A stretch of DNA of 23,454 nt from a virus: positions 1-23,454 of the IMG/VR virus record IMGVR_UViG_3300008450_000471. The stretch is one strand, 5' to 3'. A program made the position numbers and the translations under genes. The number at the start of each line of letters is the position of its first letter. The first letter of the stretch is position 1. Positions 7,749-14,373 of this stretch are shown here, one piece after another. Below the pieces are notes generated by a model. That model ran no database searches, was not told where the DNA came from, and saw only the letters and a program-made list of their open reading frames with translations.

Positions 7749-9452
7749 ATGGCAGAAACTTTAATATCTCCCGGCGTACTTGCAAGAGAAAACGACTCAT
7801 CATTTGTAACCCAACAACCCGTAACTGTTGGAGCAGCTATTATAGGACCCACAGTTAAGGGGCCAGTTGAAATCCCCACTGTAGTAACTACATACTCTGA
7901 TTATGTAAATAAATTTGGTACTACATTTTTAAGTGGTGGTCAAGAATATAGCTATTTAACATCTATTTCGGCATATAATTACTTCCAAAATGGAGGTACT
8001 TCATTATTAGTAGCTAGAGTAGCTTCAGGGTCATTTGCTCCTGCTTCGGCTTCAATTTTAGCTAGTGGTAGTAATGTAGCCTTTACTTTAAAAACCATTT
8101 CTGAAGGTACTATAATGAACAATTCAGGTTCATTAGGCACTAATGGTATTTTATCAAGTGGTTCAGCTGATAATGTAAGATGGCAAATTACAAACCGCGA
8201 TACAGGATCAGGAACATTCAGCCTATTAATTAGACAAGGTAACGACACTACTACAGAACCTGTAGTATTAGAAACTTGGACTAACCTTTCACTAGACCCA
8301 ACTCAACCTAATTATGTATCTAGAGTAATTGGTGATAGCTACCAAGACTATAATTCAACTGAAAACTATATTCAAGTAAATGGTACTTTCCCTAACCAAT
8401 CAAGATATGTTTATGTAAGTGCTATTAATAGCCCAACTCCTTACTATTTTGATAATAACGGAACTCCTCAAAACCAATATACAAGCTCCATTCCAGTAAA
8501 CGCTAGTGGAACTTTTGGTGGAGCTACAGGTAATTTATTTTACGGGGGTGGTGCTAAATTTTATAATGCTATATCAGGTACTACTAATCTTCAAGGTATT
8601 AATGCCACAGATTACAATAACATGATTTCTTTAATGTCTAATCAAGACGATTATAGATTTAATGTTATTACAATTCCGGGTTTAACTATAACTGATAATA
8701 CTACTCAAGTAACTAATTTAGCTAATGCAGTTCAATCACGTGGTGATGCTATTTTAGTAACAGATACTTATTATTTTGGTGCCCAGTTATCACAAACTAT
8801 AACTGCTGCCTCTAGTGTCAATAATTCATACGCCGCAACTTATTGGCCTTGGTTACAAACAGTTGATCCTGGAACAGGACAATTAGTTTGGGTACCTGCT
8901 TCTACAATGATCCCAGGTGTATACGCATTTAACGATAGTGTATCTGAGCCTTGGTTCGCACCCGCGGGTATTAACAGAGGTGGTTTAAATACAGTAGTTA
9001 GAGCAGAAAGAAAATTATCTCAAACAAATCGTAACGATCTTTATGTAGGTAACGTTAACCCAATTGCTACGTTCCCTGGAACAGGTGTTGTAGTATACGG
9101 ACAAAAAACATTACAGAAAAAAGCATCTGCTCTTGATCGTGTAAATGTTCGTAGATTGTTAATTGCTCTTAAGTCTTATATTACTCAAGTAGCAAATAAC
9201 TTAGTATTTGAACAAAACACAATCGCAACAAGAAATCAATTCTTAAGTCAAGTTAATCCATATCTCGAATCAGTACAACAACGTCAAGGTTTGTATGCCT
9301 TTAGAGTAATTATGGATGATTCAAATAATACACCTGATGTAATCGATAGAAATCAGATGGTAGGTCAAATTTATCTACAACCAACCAAAACCGCTGAATT
9401 TATTTACCTCGATTTCAATATTACCCCAACAGGTGCTACATTCCCTGCGTAA
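7749..9452 (+). CDS. Tail sheath protein, gp18-like
   Basis: The N-terminus MAETLISPGVLARENDSS is the classic sheath start with the 'PGV...E.D.S' signature of contractile-tail sheaths, followed by TVGAAIIGPTVKGPVEIPTV, also standard in the family. A variable domain with many Ser/Thr/Gly residues (about 90-330) is probably the exposed protrusion domain. The C-terminal half is conserved: VYAFNDSVSEPWFAPAGINR (near 395), RVNVRRLLIALKSYI (near 460) and FIYLDFNITPTG at the end form the core that packs against the tube and makes the inter-subunit handshake. At 567 residues it is shorter than T4 gp18 (659), as in many environmental relatives. It is the first gene of the sheath-tube pair. The leader GATAAAAAC has no Shine-Dalgarno sequence. 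Confidence 0.95.
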   Translation: MAETLISPGVLARENDSSFVTQQPVTVGAAIIGPTVKGPVEIPTVVTTYSDYVNKFGTTFLSGGQEYSYLTSISAYNYFQNGGTSLLVARVASGSFAPASASILASGSNVAFTLKTISEGTIMNNSGSLGTNGILSSGSADNVRWQITNRDTGSGTFSLLIRQGNDTTTEPVVLETWTNLSLDPTQPNYVSRVIGDSYQDYNSTENYIQVNGTFPNQSRYVYVSAINSPTPYYFDNNGTPQNQYTSSIPVNASGTFGGATGNLFYGGGAKFYNAISGTTNLQGINATDYNNMISLMSNQDDYRFNVITIPGLTITDNTTQVTNLANAVQSRGDAILVTDTYYFGAQLSQTITAASSVNNSYAATYWPWLQTVDPGTGQLVWVPASTMIPGVYAFNDSVSEPWFAPAGINRGGLNTVVRAERKLSQTNRNDLYVGNVNPIATFPGTGVVVYGQKTLQKKASALDRVNVRRLLIALKSYITQVANNLVFEQNTIATRNQFLSQVNPYLESVQQRQGLYAFRVIMDDSNNTPDVIDRNQMVGQIYLQPTKTAEFIYLDFNITPTGATFPA

Positions 9453-9467
9453 ATTTTTAAAAACGGA

Positions 9468-9477
9468 ATATTTATAA
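9468..9477 (+). promoter_or_regulatory. Putative late promoter motif ATATTTATAA (copy 2)
   Basis: Exact 10-mer in the 39-nt gap between sheath and tube genes, ending 14 nt before the tube ATG at 9492. It would allow the tube to be made in greater amount than by readthrough from the sheath gene alone. Confidence 0.6.
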
Positions 9478-9491
9478 TAAACTAAAATAAC

Positions 9492-9980
9492 ATGGCAGTA
9501 TTAGATCCAAACGAAATATTTTTCACAGCCTTTGAACCGAAACAAACCAACCGATTCATCATGTATATCGATGGTATTCCGGCTTATGAAATCAAAGGAG
9601 TAGGTGCAGTAAATTTAACTCAAAACTCAGTAGCTCTTAACCATATTAACGTACAACGTTATGTTAAAGGTAAAACTACTTGGGGCACTATTCAGTTCAC
9701 ATTATTCGATCCTATCACTCCTTCAGGTGCACAAGCGGTAATGGAATGGGTACGTTTACACCACGAATCAGTAACTGGTAGAGACGGATATTCTGATTTC
9801 TACAAGAAAGACTTAACATTTGATGTGTTAGGTCCTGTGGGTGATATTGTATCAGAGTGGGTAATTAAAGGAGCAATGATTACTGAAGCCAGTTTTGGTG
9901 ATTATAATTGGGATGATGATGGTGTAGCTGTAAATATTACAATGACTGTTCAACCTGATTACTGCGTATTGAATTTCTAA
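9492..9980 (+). CDS. Tail tube protein, gp19-like
   Basis: 162 residues, close to the 163 of T4 gp19. The start MAVLDPNEIFFTAFEPKQTN leads into RFIMYIDGIPAYEIKGVG, the beta-strand pair that opens the tube fold; MEWVRLHHESVTGRDGY contains the helix, and the end GVAVNITMTVQPDYCVLNF is the final strand in many T4-like tube proteins ('...I...DYC.L.'). The protein polymerises as stacked hexameric rings within the sheath and forms the DNA channel. It has its own upstream late-promoter-like motif and a strong terminator right after the stop, so it can be an independent transcription unit. Leader TAAAATAAC, no Shine-Dalgarno sequence. Confidence 0.95.
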   Translation: MAVLDPNEIFFTAFEPKQTNRFIMYIDGIPAYEIKGVGAVNLTQNSVALNHINVQRYVKGKTTWGTIQFTLFDPITPSGAQAVMEWVRLHHESVTGRDGYSDFYKKDLTFDVLGPVGDIVSEWVIKGAMITEASFGDYNWDDDGVAVNITMTVQPDYCVLNF

Positions 9981-10003
9981 AAAACGCTTACATATTTTTC
10001 AAG

Positions 10004-10033
10004 AAGAGCTTGGCAACCCCAAGCTCTTTTTTT
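10004..10033 (+). terminator. Strong Rho-independent terminator after the tail tube gene
   Basis: A perfect 10-bp stem AAGAGCTTGG/CCAAGCTCTT (10004-10013 with 10019-10028) with a 5-nt loop and a T7 tail (10027-10033). It separates the sheath-tube unit from the small cassette that follows. Confidence 0.93.
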
Positions 10034-10046
10034 ATATTATACACGT

Positions 10047-10068
10047 ATTATAGGGAAAGTTCTTTAAT
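10047..10068. repeat. Inverted repeat, left arm, flanking the 91-residue gene
   Basis: The 22 bases here are the reverse complement of 10380-10402 except for one G (GGG here, CCCC there). The two arms enclose the whole gene at 10096-10371 with a 311-nt interior. The core read on this strand is TATAGGGAAAGTTCTTTAA. Confidence 0.9.
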
Positions 10069-10095
10069 ACATTCAACAATTTAAATTAAAAAAGT

Positions 10096-10371
10096 ATGAC
10101 AACATTTTATTTTGTATTAGGTATGGTTGTAGTCTTGGTAATAGCCGAGGTTATAGCTGCATTTATTGTAATTAAAACAATAAATTCATTAAAAGAACAA
10201 GCAAGAGAGTGTGACACTCAATTTACTAACATTTATCGTAGAATGGATGATGTACACCGAGACACAGATCAACAATTCCAAGAGGTTTATCGACAACTCG
10301 ATTCTCGATTAGATAAACTAGAAGCTAGATTAAAAGGAACTCAAGGTTCAAAACAAGTTATAAAAGGATAA
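10096..10371 (+). CDS. Small membrane-anchored coiled-coil protein, unknown role
   Basis: 91 residues. Residues 3-27 (FYFVLGMVVVLVIAEVIAAF and onward) are one strong transmembrane helix with only one acidic residue; residues 30-82 are charged and heptad-like (FTNIYRRMDDVHRDTDQQFQ), predicting a coiled coil, with a basic C-terminus. The topology is probably N-terminal anchor with a soluble coiled coil. No family is recognised. Single-helix phage proteins with coiled coils include spanin-like and holin-like proteins, but there is no lipobox or overlapping partner gene to support a lysis role. It sits alone between the tube terminator and the next late promoter and is bracketed by an inverted repeat, so it may be a separate cassette inserted among the tail genes. 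ATG at 10096 follows the AT-only leader TTAAATTAAAAAAGT. Confidence 0.75.
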   Translation: MTTFYFVLGMVVVLVIAEVIAAFIVIKTINSLKEQARECDTQFTNIYRRMDDVHRDTDQQFQEVYRQLDSRLDKLEARLKGTQGSKQVIKG

Positions 10372-10379
10372 AGAATCCA

Positions 10380-10402
10380 ATTAAAGAACTTTCCCCTATA
10401 AT
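10380..10402. repeat. Inverted repeat, right arm
   Basis: 23 bases whose reverse complement matches 10047-10068 with a single-base indel. The arm begins 9 nt after the stop codon of the enclosed gene and its end overlaps the first two bases of the promoter-like motif at 10401. Confidence 0.9.
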
Positions 10403-10410
10403 ATTTATAA
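10401..10410 (+). promoter_or_regulatory. Putative late promoter motif ATATTTATAA (copy 3)
   Basis: Exact 10-mer ending 27 nt before the ATG at 10438. It abuts the right arm of the inverted repeat. Confidence 0.58.
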
Positions 10411-10437
10411 TCAACAAAGTTACATTAAATAAAAATT

Positions 10438-11178
10438 ATGGCCGAATTAAATTTCCCAACCGAAATAGTTGAATTACCATCTAAAGGATTAGTATATTCT
10501 AAAGATAACCCTTTATCAAGCGGCAAAGTTGAAATGAAATATATGACCGCTAAAGAAGAAGACATTCTTACTAATCAAAACTACATAAGACAAGGGATAG
10601 TAATTGATAAACTATTACAATCTTTATTGATTACTAAATTTAATTATGATGATCTTTTAATAGGTGATAAAGACGCCATTATGTTATCTGCTCGTATTTT
10701 AGGATACGGAAAAGAATATACATTTGAATATTTAGGAGAACCAATTAATATAGATTTAACCCTTCTAAAAGAAAAACAATTAGACGAATCTAAACTAAAT
10801 TCAGCACACACAAATGAATTTACTTTTATTCTCCCTCATACCAACAATACTATTACTTTTAAACTTTTAACTCAAAAAGACGAAAAAAATATAGAAGCTG
10901 AAATTGAAGGTTTAAAGAAAATTAATAAAGAAGCTAATACCGAATTAACTACAAGACTAAAACATATGATCTTATCAGTTAATGGTAACTACGATCAAAA
11001 ATCTATTAGAGAATTTGTAGATAATGCGTTTTTAGCGCGTGACTCTAGGGCATTCAGGGAATATTATAACGCTATAAACCCTGGTGTAAATACCAAAATT
11101 AAACATGAATTTATTGAAGGCGTAGAGGAGGACGTCAATGTCCAGTTTGGAGTTAACTTTTTTTGGCCTGACGTCTAA
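10438..11178 (+). CDS. gp26-like baseplate/tail assembly protein (tail-assembly-chaperone position)
   Basis: 246 residues. The N-terminus has the signature LPSKGLVY (13-20), then GKVEMKYMTAKEEDIL and GIVIDKLLQSLL, a pattern shared by T4 gp26-like hub-assembly proteins of environmental myoviruses. The central part is beta-rich, and a helical C-terminus ends in a FREYYNAINPG segment and VNFFWPDV. It lies two genes before the tape measure, exactly where contractile and siphophage genomes keep the tail assembly chaperone. Its last 41 nt overlap the next gene in another frame (+1/-2), and the overlap contains a T7 run (11158-11164), so a frameshifted longer product is possible. Leader AATAAAAATT, no Shine-Dalgarno sequence. 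The role is inferred from motif and position. Confidence 0.68.
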   Translation: MAELNFPTEIVELPSKGLVYSKDNPLSSGKVEMKYMTAKEEDILTNQNYIRQGIVIDKLLQSLLITKFNYDDLLIGDKDAIMLSARILGYGKEYTFEYLGEPINIDLTLLKEKQLDESKLNSAHTNEFTFILPHTNNTITFKLLTQKDEKNIEAEIEGLKKINKEANTELTTRLKHMILSVNGNYDQKSIREFVDNAFLARDSRAFREYYNAINPGVNTKIKHEFIEGVEEDVNVQFGVNFFWPDV

Positions 11179-11452
11179 TTATAGAGCACACATATTTAAT
11201 CAAATACACGAAATATTATTTCATGGGCAGGGGGGATATAGTTACGATATAGTATATAATATGCCGGTTTGGTTACGTACATTTACTTATAATAAATTAA
11301 AAAATTATTACGATAAGATAAATAATCAAGAAAATACAAATAATGTAGAAAAATCTATAGAAAATATGAAATCTGTAGGAGCTACAAGAGATAAATTACC
11401 TATAAAGAAAATATCACCCCCTACCTATGTTACAAAGGCATCAAAGAAATGA
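11138..11452 (+). CDS. Small protein overlapping the gp26-like gene; possible downstream half of a tail assembly chaperone
   Basis: 104 residues in the frame +1/-2 relative to the upstream gene. The conserved-looking part is HEILFHGQGGYSYDIVYNMP followed by VWLRTFTYNKLKNYYDKIN, a pattern frequent in short proteins next to gp26-like genes of T4-like environmental phages; the last 45 residues are Lys/Asn-rich and probably flexible. Two expression routes are visible. First, an AGGAGG at 11126-11131 lies 6 nt before ATG 11138, the only near-perfect Shine-Dalgarno sequence at a start in this window, although it also encodes Glu-Glu in the upstream gene. Second, frameshifting at the T7 run would fuse about 95 codons of this frame to the upstream protein. 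The stop codon lies within a terminator hairpin. The tape measure gene follows. Confidence 0.65.
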   Translation: MSSLELTFFGLTSNYRAHIFNQIHEILFHGQGGYSYDIVYNMPVWLRTFTYNKLKNYYDKINNQENTNNVEKSIENMKSVGATRDKLPIKKISPPTYVTKASKK

Positions 11453-11460
11453 TGCCTTTT
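11434..11460 (+). terminator. Terminator overlapping the stop codon
   Basis: A 9-bp stem AAAGGCATC/GATGCCTTT (11434-11442 with 11451-11459) with an 8-nt loop and a short T4 tail. The stop codon TGA (11450-11452) is inside the hairpin. The T tail is short, so termination may be partial; a late promoter motif follows within 2 nt. Confidence 0.7.
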
Positions 11461-11461
11461 A

Positions 11462-11471
11462 ATATTTATAA
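11462..11471 (+). promoter_or_regulatory. Putative late promoter motif ATATTTATAA (copy 4)
   Basis: Exact 10-mer immediately after the preceding terminator and ending 14 nt before the tape measure ATG at 11486. Confidence 0.62.
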
Positions 11472-11485
11472 CATATACTAATGAA

Positions 11486-14113
11486 ATGGCTAATCTAACT
11501 CCTGAAGAAATAAATAAGCAATTTGAAAGGCTTAAACAATTAGCTACTACTTTAAATAAAGATTTATCTAAATTAAATCTTAAACCTATAGCTGAAGATG
11601 CTACTGTGGTAGCTGAAATTCTAGGAAAATGGCAAACCGAATTTGATGAGTCTTTACGATCTATAGATAATCTTTCTTCAGGATTTAAATCAGTTGTACA
11701 AGAAATTTCAAAAGGTAATATTGGTTTAGGTGCTACTAAAAAAACTTTTAATTCATTATCTAGTATAGCACAAAAACTTCAGTACCAACAGGCGGGTATT
11801 AATGAATTATCTTTAGCAGAACTTAAGGTTTTACAAAGGAAATCGCAACAAGAAAAAGTAAATGCCAAAAATAATAATAAGCTTTTAGAACAAAAGAAAG
11901 CAGCATTAATAGAAGAAAACAAAAATAATGAAACTAGTTTAACTCAAAGGGCTAAAAATAGGACAGAAATTGCTAAAATAAATGAAGCTTTAAAAGAAAA
12001 TGAGGGGATTATAAACAAGCAAAATGCTCAATACGAAGATTTAAATAATTTTATAGAAGAAAATATTAAATCTGAAACTGAACTTAATAAAACCCTTGGT
12101 TTAACCGGTCAAGCTTTTAAAGGAATTGCAAAAACATTACAAAATATAGGTGTTGAAAGTGAAGCTATTGATGAAATCAATATTTCAATGCGTCAAGCTG
12201 CTAAAGAAGGAAAAACACTTAAAGTAGTAACTGAAGGATTAAAGGGTTCATTTAGAGCTATTAAAGAATCTTTACTCACAGACCCAGCAGTTCAATTAGC
12301 GTTTTTAACTAAAACATTTAAAACCTTATACGATATAGGAGCTAATTTTAGTAAAGACACTGCTAATTTAGCTCGGGAGTTGGGAATGTCTAGTAAAAAT
12401 GCAGCGGTTTTAAATAGAGAATTTTATAGTCTTACATTATCAAGTAAAAGTGCTTTTGGAAATCAACAAAACTTTTTAGAAGCCACTTTAAGACTTAATG
12501 AATCTTTAGGAACATCTGCAATTTTCTCAGAAGAGGTTTTAAGTACACAAGCCCAAATCTCTAAAGTAACCGGATTAACTGCAGAAGAATCTGCAGATAT
12601 ATATAAACTTTCTTTACTTAATAATAAAACCCAAGAAGAAGTATATGATTCTGTGGGTGCTATAAGAAAAGGTAATTTAAATAATAAAAAAGTTTTACAA
12701 GAAGTTCTTAAAACTAGTGGGCAATTAGCAGCACAATATAAAAATAATCCTATTTTACTAGGTAAAGCTGTAGTACAAGCCCAAAAGTTAGGGATGACTT
12801 TAGAACAAACTAAAAATATATCCTCTAAATTACTCAATTTTGAAGATTCAATTTCAGCTGAACTAGAAGCTGAATTGTTAACCGGACAAGATCTTAATTT
12901 AGAAAGAGCTAGATATTTAGCTTTAATGGGTGATTCTGCAGGAGCTGCTGAGGAATTAATGAAAAATCTAGGCCCTAATGGTTTAGAAAAATTCCAAAAG
13001 ATGAATGTTATTCAACAAGAAGCTTATGCTAGAGCATTAGGTATGAGCGCAGACGAATTAGCAGATTCATTAGTTAAAGAAAGACAATTACAAAAATTAG
13101 GTACAGTTCAACGAAGTGAATTAAATAAAAGAGTAGAAGCTTTAAAAGAAGCAGGTGAATATGAAAAAGCAGCTCAATTAGAAAAACTAGGGCTTGCAGG
13201 TAAAAACTTAAAACTATCTGAACAGCAATTAGATGCACAAGCTAGAATAGCTCAAGCTACGGATACATTCAAATCTGCAATTCAAGCTGTAATAGCCGGG
13301 CCTTTAGGTAAAATGGCTGATAAAGTTGCAAGAATTATGGAGACTATAAGTGAATCTCCATTTGCTAAAGCAGTTTTAGGAGGGATAGGCTCAGTAGGGG
13401 CTATAGCAGCGGCAGTTGGCTCAGTATTTTTAATAGGGAAAACCTTAGTTAATTCATTTAAAGATCGCCCAACAGGTACCCCAACTAATCGTATCTATAC
13501 TAATGATATTAATAATGGAAATAATGGGGCTAGTAAAGAAGATATCAGTGGAGGAGGAACTTTTGGAAAAGGAGCTTTTGGAAGACTAACTTCTAAAAAG
13601 GGTAGAGATGTTTTACGAAGAGCAGGTAAGGGAAATTTAATAAAAGGTCTTTTTAAAGGAGGTGGTAAAGGCTTACTTAAAGGTATCCCATATGCCGGGG
13701 CATTATTGGGTGCTGGTATGGAATTTGCTGAAGGAGGCTTTAGCGCTGAAACTATAGGTAGAGCTGCTTTATCTGGTTTAGGCGGATTTGGAGGAGGAGC
13801 TTTAGGATCTTTAATAGCCCCGGGTGTTGGTACTGTAGCAGGTGGTGTTGGGGGGGCTATGGCAGGTGATGCTTTAGGTGATCTTATATTTGGTGAAAGA
13901 GAAGAAATGGCTGCTGGAGGTATAGTAACTAAACCTACAAGAGCCTTAGTAGGTGAGGCAGGTGCTGAAGCAGTTATCCCATTAGATAAACTTATGGCAG
14001 AATTTAGAGAAATGAGAGCTATTTTAACCCAAATAGCTAACCGAGAAGGTAATGTTTATCTTGACGGCACAAAAGTAGGTAAAGCAATGGCTATGTCTAC
14101 TTACAAATCCTAA
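11486..14113 (+). CDS. Tail tape measure protein
   Basis: 875 residues. The first 250 are helical and coiled-coil-rich (Lys/Glu/Asn/Gln heptads). The middle (about 255-600) is Leu/Ala-rich helix with AELEAELLTGQDLNLERARY. A hydrophobic segment (about 627-656, GIGSVGAIAAAVGSVFLIGK) and a Gly/Ala-rich region (about 725-805) may insert in the host membrane at injection. The end carries the family hallmark AAGGIVTKPTRALVGEAGAE with AVIPLDKL (about 808-833). The protein sets tail length and sits within the tube; at 875 residues it is longer than T4 gp29 (590), predicting a longer tail if the same scaling holds. The start at 11486 is preferred over the ATG at 11481, which reads only five codons before a stop. 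It is the first gene after the chaperone-like pair, the usual order. Confidence 0.88.
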   Translation: MANLTPEEINKQFERLKQLATTLNKDLSKLNLKPIAEDATVVAEILGKWQTEFDESLRSIDNLSSGFKSVVQEISKGNIGLGATKKTFNSLSSIAQKLQYQQAGINELSLAELKVLQRKSQQEKVNAKNNNKLLEQKKAALIEENKNNETSLTQRAKNRTEIAKINEALKENEGIINKQNAQYEDLNNFIEENIKSETELNKTLGLTGQAFKGIAKTLQNIGVESEAIDEINISMRQAAKEGKTLKVVTEGLKGSFRAIKESLLTDPAVQLAFLTKTFKTLYDIGANFSKDTANLARELGMSSKNAAVLNREFYSLTLSSKSAFGNQQNFLEATLRLNESLGTSAIFSEEVLSTQAQISKVTGLTAEESADIYKLSLLNNKTQEEVYDSVGAIRKGNLNNKKVLQEVLKTSGQLAAQYKNNPILLGKAVVQAQKLGMTLEQTKNISSKLLNFEDSISAELEAELLTGQDLNLERARYLALMGDSAGAAEELMKNLGPNGLEKFQKMNVIQQEAYARALGMSADELADSLVKERQLQKLGTVQRSELNKRVEALKEAGEYEKAAQLEKLGLAGKNLKLSEQQLDAQARIAQATDTFKSAIQAVIAGPLGKMADKVARIMETISESPFAKAVLGGIGSVGAIAAAVGSVFLIGKTLVNSFKDRPTGTPTNRIYTNDINNGNNGASKEDISGGGTFGKGAFGRLTSKKGRDVLRRAGKGNLIKGLFKGGGKGLLKGIPYAGALLGAGMEFAEGGFSAETIGRAALSGLGGFGGGALGSLIAPGVGTVAGGVGGAMAGDALGDLIFGEREEMAAGGIVTKPTRALVGEAGAEAVIPLDKLMAEFREMRAILTQIANREGNVYLDGTKVGKAMAMSTYKS

Positions 14114-14122
14114 TAATTCTAC

Positions 14123-14132
14123 ATATTTATAA
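14123..14132 (+). promoter_or_regulatory. Putative late promoter motif ATATTTATAA (copy 5)
   Basis: Exact 10-mer in the 39-nt gap after the tape measure gene, ending 20 nt before the ATG at 14153. It would drive the whole baseplate and fibre block, in which no further copy of the exact motif or terminator was noticed. Confidence 0.6.
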
Positions 14133-14152
14133 TAAACCAAAACATTTTAATT

Positions 14153-14368
14153 ATGGGACTATTAGATAAACTTAGAAACCAAGGATCAACTTTAAGTGAA
14201 TTTGACGGGAATACTCCAACTACACCCGTAGGCGCAACAGATTTATCTGCTTTACACTACGAATATTCGATTAATGGAGTACCATTTCAACCATTTAAAC
14301 CTGAACCTTCAGTATTAGATTTAAATGGGCAAACTCCTCCAAAATATTTAGATAATCCTCCTAGATAA
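14153..14368 (+). CDS. Small probable structural protein, unknown
   Basis: 71 residues, Pro/Leu/Asn-rich: MGLLDKLRNQGSTLSEFDG followed by a central ALHYEYSINGVPFQPFKPEP and SVLDLNGQTPPKYLD. No enzymatic motif and no membrane segment. The opening MGLLD is shared with the next gene product, which may reflect a common docking element or a duplication of the 5' end. It is the first gene behind a late promoter motif and 5 nt before the large baseplate gene, so it is probably a minor baseplate component or assembly factor. Leader TTTTAATT, no Shine-Dalgarno sequence. Confidence 0.7.
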   Translation: MGLLDKLRNQGSTLSEFDGNTPTTPVGATDLSALHYEYSINGVPFQPFKPEPSVLDLNGQTPPKYLDNPPR

Positions 14369-14373
14369 TTTGA

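Noticed and set aside
10047-10402. Insertion sequence
   Set aside because: The enclosed 91-residue product is a membrane/coiled-coil protein, with no transposase and no clear target-site duplication outside the arms.
11481-11498. ATG at 11481 as start of the tape measure protein
   Set aside because: It reads only five codons before TAA; the ATG at 11486 opens the 875-codon frame.
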